A stretch of 64,000 nucleotides of DNA from the NCBI GenBank assembly GCA_032622095.1, contig CP136064.1, forward strand, positions 39,856,426-39,920,425, written 5' to 3'. Within the stretch, counting starts at the first letter, position 1. Each line of letters begins with the position of its first letter. A program made the position numbers and the translations under genes. Positions 55,001-64,000 of this stretch are shown here, piece after piece. The DNA is from Siphonodentalium dalli. Taxonomy: Eukaryota > Mollusca > Scaphopoda > Gadilida > Siphonodentaliidae. The notes below the pieces were generated by a model. That model had not been told where the DNA came from, searched no databases, and saw only the letters and a list, made by a program, of their open reading frames with translations.

Positions 55001-56397
55001 CGTCGTTCAGCCTGTTATCGTTCAGTCTGTTATCGTTCAGCCTGTTATCGTTCAGCCTGTTATCGTTCAGCCTGTTATCGTTCAGCCTGTTATCGTTCAG
55101 CCTGTTATCGTTCAGCCTGTTATCGTTCAGCCTGTTATCGTTCAGCCTGTTATCGTTCAGTCGGTTATCGTTCAGCCTGTTATCGTTCAGCCTGTTATCG
55201 TTCAGCCTGTTATCGTCGTTCAGTCTGTTATCGTTCAGCCTGTTATCGTTCAGCCTGTTATCGTTCAGCCTGTTATCGTTCAGCCTGTTATCGTTCAGCC
55301 TGTTATCGTTCAGCCGGTTATCGTTCAGCCTGTTATCGTTCAGCATGTTATCGTTCAGCCTGTTATCGTTCAGCATGTTATCGTTCAGCCTGTTATCGTC
55401 CAGCCTGTTATCGTTCAGCCTGTTATCGTTCAGCCTGTTATCGTTCAGCCTGTTATCGTTCAGCCTGTTATCGTTCAGCCTGTTATCGTCGTTCAGCATG
55501 TTATCGTTCAGCCTGTTATCGTTCAGCATGTTATCGTTCAGCATGTTATCGTTCAGCCTGTTATCGTTCAGCCTGTTATCGTTCAGCTTGTTATCGTTCA
55601 GCCTGTTATCGTTCGTTATCGTTCAGCCTGTTATCGTTCAGCATGTTATCGTTCAGCATGTTATCGTTCAGTCTGTTATCGTTCAGCCTGTTATCGTTCG
55701 GCCTGTTATCGTTCAGCCTGTTATAGTTCAGCATGTTATCGTTCAGCCTGTTATCGTTCAGCCTGTTATCGTTCAGCCTGTTATCGTTCAGCCTGTTATC
55801 GTTCAGCCTGTTATCGTTCAGCCTGTTATCGTTCAGCCTGTTATCGTTCAGTCGGTTATCGTTCAGCCTGTTATCGTTCAGCCTGTTATCGTTCAGTCTG
55901 TTATCGTTCAGCCTGTTATCGTTCAGCCTGTTATCGTTCAGCATGTTATCGTTCAGCCTGTTATCGTTCAGCCTGTTATCGTTCAGCCTGTTATCGTTCA
56001 GCCTGTTATCGTCGTTCAGCATGTTACCGTTCAGCCTGTTATCGTTCAGCCTGTTATCGTTCAGCATGTTATCGTTCAGCCTGTTATCGTTCAGCATGTT
56101 ATCGTTCAGCCTGTTATCGTTCAGCCTGTTATCGTTCAGCCTGTTATCGTTCAGCCTGTTATCGTTCAGCCTGTTATCGTTCAGCCTGTTATCGTTCAGC
56201 CGGTTATCGTTCAGCCTGTTATCGTTCAGCCTGTTATCGTTCAGCCTGTTATCGTTCAGCCTGTTATCGTTCAGCCTGTTATCGTTCAGCATGTTATCGT
56301 TCAGCCTGTTATCGTTCAGCATGTTATCGTTCAGCCTGTTATCGTCCAGCCTGTTATCGTTCAGCCTGTTATCGTTCAGCCTGTTATCGTTCAGCCT

Positions 56398-59300
56398 GTT
56401 ATAGTTCAGCCTGTTATCGTTCAGCCTGTTATCGTCGTTCAGCATGTTATCGTTCAGCCTGTTATCGTTCAGCCTGTTACCGTTCAGCCTGTTGTCGTTC
56501 AGCCTGTTATCGTTCAGCCTGTTATCGTTCAGCCTGTTATCGTTCAGCCTGTTATCGTTCAGCCTGTTATCGTTCAGCCTGTTATCGTTCAGCATGTTAT
56601 CGTTCAGCCTGTTATCGTTCAGCCTGTTATCGTTCAGCCTGTTATCGTTCAGCCTGTTATCGTTCGTTATCGTTCAGTCTGTTATCGTTCAGCATGTTAT
56701 CGTTCAGCATGTTATCGTTCAGCCTGTTATCGTTCAGCCTGTTATCGTTCAGCCTGTTATCGTTCAGTCTGTTATCGTTCAGCCTGTTATCGTTCAGCCT
56801 GTTATCGTTCAGCATGTTATCGTTCAGCCTGTTATCGTCCAGCCTGTTATCGTTCAGCCTGTTATCGTTCAGCCTGTTATCGTTCAGCCTGTTATAGTTC
56901 AGCCTGTTATCGTTCAGCCTGTTATCGTCGTTCAGCATGTTATCGTTCAGCCTGTTATCGTTCAGCCGGTTACCGTTCAGCCTGTTATCGTCGTTCAGCA
57001 TGTTATCGTTCAGCCTGTTATCGTCCAGCCTGTTATCGTTCAGCCTGTTATCGTTCAGCCTGTTATCGTTCAGCCTGTTATAGTTCAGCCTGTTATCGTT
57101 CAGCCTGTTATCGTCGTTCAGCATGTTATCGTTCAGCCTGTTATAGTTCAGCCTGTTATCGTTCAGCCTGTTATCGTCGTTCAGCATGTTATCGTTCAGC
57201 ATGTTATCGTTCAGCCTGTTATCGTTCAGCCTGTTATCGTTCAGCCTGTTATCGTTCAGCCTGTTATCGTTCAGTCTGTTATCGTTCAGCCTGTTATCGT
57301 TCAGCCTGTTATCGTTCAGCCTGTTATCGTTCAGCCTGTTATCGTTCAGCCTGTTATCGTTCAGCCTGTTATCGTTCAGCCTGTTATCGTTCGTTATCGT
57401 TCAGCCTGTTATCGTTCAGCATGTTATCGTTCAGCATGTTATCGTTCAGCCTGTTATCGTTCAGCCTGTTATCGTTCGGCCTGTTATCGTTCAGCCTGTT
57501 ATAGTTCAGCCTGTTATCGTTCAGCCTGTTATCGTCGTTCAGCCTGTTATCGTTCAGCCTGTTATCGTTCAGCCAGTTATCGTTCAGCCTGTTATCGTTC
57601 AGCCTGTTATCGTTCAGCCTGTTATCGTTCAGTCTGTTATCGTCGTTCAGCCTGTTATCGTTCAGCCTGTTATCGTTCAGTCTGTTATCGTTCGGCCTGT
57701 TATCGTTCAGTCTGTTATCGTTCAGCCTGTTATCGTTCAGCCTGTTATCGTTCAGCCTGTGATCGTTCAGCCTGTTATCGTTCAGCCTGTTATCGTCGTT
57801 CAGCCTGTTATCGTTCAGCCTGTTATCGTTCAGCCTGTTATCGTTCAGCCTGTTATCGTTCAGCCTGTTATCGTTCAGCATGTTATCGTTCAGCCTGTTA
57901 TCGTTCAGTCGGTTATCGTTCAGCCTGTTATCGTTCAGTCTGTTATCGTTCAGTCTGTTATCGTTCAGCCTGTTATCGTTCAGCCTGTTATCGTTCAGCC
58001 TGTTATCGTTCAGCCTGTTATCGTTCAGCCTGTTATCGTTCAGCCGGTTATCGTTCAGCCTGTTATCGTTCAGCATGTTATCGTTCAGCCTGTTATCGTT
58101 CAGCATGTTATCGTTCAGCCTGTTATCGTCCAGCCTGTTATCGTTCAGCCTGTTATCGTTCAGCCTGTTATCGTTCAGCCTGTTATCGTTCAGCCTGTTA
58201 TAGTTCAGCCTGTTATCGTTCAGCCTGTTATCGTCGTTCAGCATGTTATCGTTCAGCCTGTTATCGTTCAGCCTGTTATCGTCGTTCAGCATGTTATCGT
58301 TCAGCCTGTTATCGTTCAGCCTGTTATCGTCGTTCAGCATGTTATCGTTCAGCATGTTATCGTTCAGCCTGTTATCGTGCAGCCTGTTATCGTTCAGCCT
58401 GTTATCGTTCAGCCTGTTACCGTTCAGCCTGTTATCGTTCAGCTTGTTATCGTTCAGCCTGTTATCGTTCAGCCTGTTATCGTTCGTTATCGTTCAGCCT
58501 GTTATCGTTCAGCATGTTATCGTTCAGCATGTTATCGTTCAGTCTGTTATCGTTCGGCCTGTTATCGTTCGGCCTGTTATCGTTCAGCCTGTTATAGTTC
58601 AGCCTGTTATCGTTCAGCCTGTTATCGTTCAGCCTGTTATCGTTCAGCCTGTTATCGTTCAGCCTGTTATCGTTCAGCCTGTTATCGTTCAGCCTGTTAT
58701 CGTTCAGCCTGTTATCGTTCAGTCGGTTATCGTTCAGCCTGTTATCGTTCAGCCTGTTATCGTTCAGTCTGTTATCGTTCAGCCTGTTATCGTTCAGCCG
58801 GTTATCGTTCAGCCTGTTATCGTTCAGCCTGTTATCGTTCAGCCTGTTATCGTTCAGCCTGTTATCGTTCAGCCTGTTATCGTTCAGCATGTTATCGTTC
58901 AGCATGTTATCGTTCAGCCTGTTATCGTTCAGCATGTTATCGTTCAGCCGGTTATCGTTCAGCCTGTTATCGTTCAGCCTGTTATCGTTCAGCCTGTTAT
59001 CGTTCAGCCTGTTATAGTTCAGCCTGTTATCGTTCAGCCTGTTATCGTCGTTCAGCATGTTATCGTTCAGCCTGTTATCGTTCAGCCTGTTACCGTTCAG
59101 CCTGTTGTCGTTCAGCCTGTTATCGTTCAGCCTGTTATCGTTCAGCCTGTTATCGTTCAGCCTGTTATCGTTCAGCCTGTTATCGTTCAGCCTGTTATCG
59201 TTCAGCATGTTATCGTTCAGCCTGTTATCGTTCAGCCTGTTATCGTTCAGCCTGTTATCGTTCGTTATCGTTCAGTCTGTTATCGTTCAGCATGTTATCG

Positions 59301-61608
59301 TTCAGCATGTTATCGTTCAGCCTGTTATCGTTCAGCCTGTTATCGTTCAGCCTGTTATCGTTCAGTCTGTTATCGTTCAGCCTGTTATCGTTCAGCCTGT
59401 TATCGTTCAGCATGTTATCGTTCAGCCTGTTATCGTCCAGCCTGTTATCGTTCAGCCTGTTATCGTTCAGCCTGTTATCGTTCAGCCTGTTATAGTTCAG
59501 CCTGTTATCGTTCAGCCTGTTATCGTCGTTCAGCATGTTATCGTTCAGCCTGTTATCGTTCAGCCGGTTACCGTTCAGCCTGTTATCGTCGTTCAGCATG
59601 TTATCGTTCAGCCTGTTATCGTCCAGCCTGTTATCGTTCAGCCTGTTATCGTTCAGCCTGTTATCGTTCAGCCTGTTATAGTTCAGCCTGTTATCGTTCA
59701 GCCTGTTATCGTCGTTCAGCATGTTATCGTTCAGCCTGTTATAGTTCAGCCTGTTATCGTTCAGCCTGTTATCGTCGTTCAGCATGTTATCGTTCAGCAT
59801 GTTATCGTTCAGCCTGTTATCGTTCAGCCTGTTATCGTTCAGCCTGTTATCGTTCAGCCTGTTATCGTTCAGTCTGTTATCGTTCAGCCTGTTATCGTTC
59901 AGCCTGTTATCGTTCAGCCTGTTATCGTTCAGCCTGTTATCGTTCAGCCTGTTATCGTTCAGCCTGTTATCGTTCAGCCTGTTATCGTTCGTTATCGTTC
60001 AGCCTGTTATCGTTCAGCATGTTATCGTTCAGCATGTTATCGTTCAGCCTGTTATCGTTCAGCCTGTTATCGTTCGGCCTGTTATCGTTCAGCCTGTTAT
60101 AGTTCAGCCTGTTATCGTTCAGCCTGTTATCGTCGTTCAGCCTGTTATCGTTCAGCCTGTTATCGTTCAGCCAGTTATCGTTCAGCCTGTTATCGTTCAG
60201 CCTGTTATCGTTCAGCCTGTTATCGTTCAGTCTGTTATCGTCGTTCAGCCTGTTATCGTTCAGCCTGTTATCGTTCAGTCTGTTATCGTTCGGCCTGTTA
60301 TCGTTCAGTCTGTTATCGTTCAGCCTGTTATCGTTCAGCCTGTTATCGTTCAGCCTGTTATCGTTCAGCCTGTTATCGTTCAGCCTGTTATCGTCGTTCA
60401 GCCTGTTATCGTTCAGCCTGTTATCGTTCAGCCTGTTATCGTTCAGCCTGTTATCGTTCAGCCTGTTATCGTTCAGCATGTTATCGTTCAGCCTGTTATC
60501 GTTCAGTCGGTTATCGTTCAGCCTGTTATCGTTCAGTCTGTTATCGTTCAGTCTGTTATCGTTCAGCCTGTTATCGTTCAGCCTGTTATCGTTCAGCCTG
60601 TTATCGTTCAGCCTGTTATCGTTCAGCCTGTTATCGTTCAGCCGGTTATCGTTCAGCCTGTTATCGTTCAGCATGTTATCGTTCAGCCTGTTATCGTTCA
60701 GCATGTTATCGTTCAGCCTGTTATCGTCCAGCCTGTTATCGTTCAGCCTGTTATCGTTCAGCCTGTTATCGTTCAGCCTGTTATCGTTCAGCCTGTTATA
60801 GTTCAGCCTGTTATCGTTCAGCCTGTTATCGTCGTTCAGCATGTTATCGTTCAGCCTGTTATCGTTCAGCCTGTTATCGTCGTTCAGCATGTTATCGTTC
60901 AGCCTGTTATCGTTCAGCCTGTTATCGTCGTTCAGCATGTTATCGTTCAGCATGTTATCGTTCAGCCTGTTATCGTGCAGCCTGTTATCGTTCAGCCTGT
61001 TATCGTTCAGCCTGTTACCGTTCAGCCTGTTATCGTTCAGCTTGTTATCGTTCAGCCTGTTATCGTTCAGCCTGTTATCGTTCGTTATCGTTCAGCCTGT
61101 TATCGTTCAGCATGTTATCGTTCAGCATGTTATCGTTCAGTCTGTTATCGTTCGGCCTGTTATCGTTCGGCCTGTTATCGTTCAGCCTGTTATAGTTCAG
61201 CCTGTTATCGTTCAGCCTGTTATCGTTCAGCCTGTTATCGTTCAGCCTGTTATCGTTCAGCCTGTTATCGTTCAGCCTGTTATCGTTCAGCCTGTTATCG
61301 TTCAGCCTGTTATCGTTCAGTCGGTTATCGTTCAGCCTGTTATCGTTCAGCCTGTTATCGTTCAGTCTGTTATCGTTCAGCCTGTTATCGTTCAGCCGGT
61401 TATCGTTCAGCCTGTTATCGTTCAGCCTGTTATCGTTCAGCCTGTTATCGTTCAGCCTGTTATCGTTCAGCCTGTTATCGTTCAGCATGTTATCGTTCAG
61501 CATGTTATCGTTCAGCCTGTTATCGTTCAGCATGTTATCGTTCAGCCGGTTATCGTTCAGCCTGTTATCGTTCAGCCTGTTATCGTTCAGCCTGTTATCG
61601 TTCAGCCT
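56398..61608 (+). repeat. Near-identical tandem duplication of about 2.6 kb in the satellite
   Basis: Copy 1 (about 56398-59010) and copy 2 (about 59011-61608) carry the same order of hundreds of monomer variants. Markers such as TCGG (58723 and 61321) are 2598 bp apart. Near the left end the offset is 2613, so copy 2 lacks one 15-bp unit there. I found one further base difference (GTGATCG at about 57758, where copy 2 has GTTATCG). Confidence 0.88.
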
Positions 61609-64000
61609 GTTATCGTTCAGTCGGTTATCGTTCAGCCTGTTATCGTTCAGCCGGTTATCGTTCAGCCTGTTATCGTTCAGCCTGTTATCGTTCAGCATGT
61701 TATCGTTCAGCATGTTATCGTTCAGCATGTTATCGTTCAGCCTGTTATCGTTCATCATGTTATCGTTCAGCCTGTTATCGTTCAGCCTGTTATCGTTCAG
61801 CCTGTTATCGTTCAGCCTGTTATCGTTCAGCCTGTTATCGTTCAGCCTGTTACCGTTCAGCCTGTTATCGTTCAGCCTGTTACCGTTCAGCCTGTTATCG
61901 TTCAGCCTGTTATCGTTCAGCCTGTTATCGTTCAGCCTGTTATCGTTCAGCCTGTTATCGTTCAGCCTGTTATCGTTCAGCCTGTTATCGTTCAGCCTGT
62001 TATCGTTCGGCCTGTTATCGTTCAGCCTGTTATCGTTCAGCCTGTTATAGTTCAGCCTGTTATCGTTCAGCCTGTTATCTTCGTTCAGCATGTTATCGTT
62101 CAGCCTGTTATCGTTCAGCCTGTTACCGTTCAGCCTGTTATCGTTCAGCCTGTTATCGTTCAGCCTGTTATCGTTCAGCCTGTTATCGTTCAGCCTGTTA
62201 TCGTTCAGCCTGTTATCGTTCAGCATGTTATCGTTCAGCCTGTTATCGTTCAGCCTGTTATCGTTCAGCCTGTTATCGTTCGTTACCGTTCAGCCTGTTA
62301 TCGTTCATCCTGTTACCGTTCAGCCTGTTATCGTTCATCCTGTTATCGTGCAGCCTGTTATCGTTCAGCCTGTTACCGTTCAGCCTGTTATCGTTCAGCC
62401 TGTTACCGTTCAGCCTGTTATCGTTCAGCCTGTTATCGTTCAGCCTGTTATCGTTCAGCCTGTTACCGTTCAGCCTGTTATCGTTCAGCCTGTTATCGTT
62501 CAGCCTGTTATCGTTCAGCCTGTTATCGTTCAGCCTGTTATCGTTCAGCATGTTATCGTTCAGCCTGTTATCGTTCAGCCTGTTATCGTTCAGCCTGTTA
62601 TCGTTCGTTATCGTTCAGCCTGTTATCGTTCAGCCTGTTACCGTTCAGCCTGTTATCGTTCAGCCTGTTATCGTTCAGCCTGTTATCGTTCAGCCTGTTA
62701 TCGTTCAGCCTGTTATCGTGCAGTCTGTTATCGTTCAGCCTGTTATCGTTCAGCATGTTATCGTTCAGCCTGTTATCGTGCAGCCTGTTATCGTTCAGTC
62801 TCTTATCGTTCAGCCTGTTATCGTTCAGCTGCTGTTATCGTTCAGCCTGTTATCGTTCAGCCTGTTATCGTTCGGCCTGTTATCGTTCAGCCTGTTATCG
62901 TTCAGCCTGTTATCGTTCAGCCTGTTATCGTTCAGCCTGTTATCGTCGTTCAGCATGTTATCGTTCAGCCTGTTATCGTTCAGCCTGTTATCGTTCAGCC
63001 TGTTATCGTTCAGCCTGTTATCGTTCAGCCTGTTATCGTTCAGCCTGTTATCGTTCAGCCTGTTATCGTTCAGCCTGTTATCGTTCAGCATGTTATCGTT
63101 CAGCCTGTTATCGTTCAGCATGTTATCGTTCAGCCTGTTATCGTGCAGCCTGTTATCGTTCAGCCTGTTATCGTGCAGCCTGTTATCGTTCAGTCTCTTA
63201 TCGTTCAGCCTGTTATCGTTCAGCTGCTGTTATCGTCGTTCAGCCTCTTATCGTTCAGCATGTTATCGTTCAGCCTGTTATCGTTCAGCCTGTTATCGTT
63301 CATCCTGTTATCGTGCAGCCTGTTATCGTTCAGCCTGTTACCGTTCAGCCTGTTATCGTTCAGCCTGTTACCGTTCAGCCTGTTATCGTTCAGCCTGTTA
63401 TCGTTCAGCCTGTTATCGTTCAGCCTGTTACCGTTCAGCCTGTTATCGTTCAGCCTGTTATCGTTCAGCCTGTTATCGTTCAGCCTGTTATCGTTCAGCC
63501 TGTTATCGTTCAGCATGTTATCGTTCAGCCTGTTATCGTTCAGCCTGTTATCGTTCAGCCTGTTATCGTTCGTTATCGTTCAGCCTGTTATCGTTCAGCC
63601 TGTTACCGTTCAGCCTGTTATCGTTCAGCCTGTTATCGTTCAGCCTGTTATCGTTCGGCCTGTTATCGTTCAGCCTGTTATCGTTCAGCCTGTTATAGTT
63701 CAGCCTGTTATCGTTCAGCCTGTTATCGTCGTTCAGCATGTTATCGTTCAGCCTGTTATCGTTCAGCCTGTTACCGTTCAGCCTGTTATCGTTCAGCCTG
63801 TTATCGTTCAGCCTGTTATCGTTCAGCCTGTTATCGTTCAGCCTGTTATCGTTCAGCATGTTATCGTTCAGCCTGTTATCGTGCAGCCTGTTATCGTTCA
63901 GTCTCTTATCGTTCAGCCTGTTATCGTTCAGCTGCTGTTATCGTTCAGCCTGTTATCGTTCAGCCTGTTATCGTTCGGCCTGTTATCGTTCAGCCTGTTA

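Larger units (their letters stand above)
41452..64000 (+). repeat. 15-bp satellite (TTATCGTTCAGCCTG)n, at least 22.5 kb
   Basis: About 1,500 head-to-tail copies of a 15-mer run to the window edge without any unrelated insertion. Most variation is at the two bases after CAG (CC, TC or CA) and at the A of CAG (CGG). Length variants are +3 (TCGTCG), +5 (GTTCCGTTCAG), -5 (GTTCGTTATCG) and +2 (CAGCTGCTG). The unit has no stop in any plus frame, giving open frames of thousands of codons (LSFSL, YRSAC, IVQPV repeats) and LNDNR on the minus strand. These frames shift into one another at indels, lack a plausible start and lie in an intron, so I do not call genes. The array follows the splice donor of GH18 module 2 exon 3 and lies in the sense direction of that gene. 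Confidence 0.97.

Noticed and set aside
41452-64000. CRISPR-like or other prokaryotic repeat array
   Set aside because: Repeats are contiguous 15-mers without spacers, and the surroundings are clearly animal nuclear DNA.
1-64000. tRNA, rRNA or other structured RNA genes
   Set aside because: No cloverleaf or rRNA sequence was recognised on reading both strands. A covariance-model search would be needed to exclude small RNAs.

Overview
The window looks like nuclear DNA of a marine invertebrate, most likely a mollusc or another lophotrochozoan. The reasons are AT-rich non-coding DNA, GT-AG introns, GH18 chitinase modules split by conserved introns, lineage-type intronless Cys-loop receptor genes, and a dense load of short inverted-repeat DNA transposons. 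No bacterial or viral gene organisation is visible. The species assignment is inference.

Layout. Positions 1-2090 (minus strand) hold a broken copy of a large uncharacterised multi-copy animal protein family. Positions 2.9-5.6 kb hold foldback and inverted-repeat elements, one nested in another. From 5679 a plus-strand GH18 (chitinase-type) module runs through six exons (5679-6118, 6936-7060, 22540-22663, 23512-23697, 32934-33053, 33794-33989). It totals 1191 nt, is open throughout, and has phase-1 borders at both ends. A second module follows on the same strand (38667-39118, 39972-40096, 41174-41297 or -41324), with the first three exons and the same intron positions. Either these are tandem genes or, as the phase-1/phase-1 borders suggest, one multi-GH18 chitinase gene that continues past the window.

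The introns carry almost everything else. The 15.5-kb second intron of module 1 holds two intronless antisense genes for closely related Cys-loop ligand-gated channel subunits (9860-11110 and 18669-19850), a fragment of a third, LINE fragments and several MITEs. The fourth intron (9.2 kb) is a degenerate array of about 205-bp units, itself invaded by two other elements. The inter-module intron is mostly a 3.5-kb Tc1/mariner element with a dead transposase and extra cargo.

The last 22.5 kb (about 41.45-64.0 kb, running off the end) is a single tandem array of a 15-bp monomer, TTATCGTTCAGCCTG, about 1,500 copies. It starts in the third intron of module 2, where module 1 has an intron of only 848 bp. 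It has nested higher-order structure (180 bp, 1521 bp and about 2.6 kb repeats). The huge open frames across it are a by-product of a stop-free 15-bp unit and are not treated as genes. The most unusual signals are this intronic satellite, the in-frame 27-bp duplication of the exon end and splice donor just upstream of it, the nested receptor genes, and a transposon family with poly-G ends and 7-bp target duplications.
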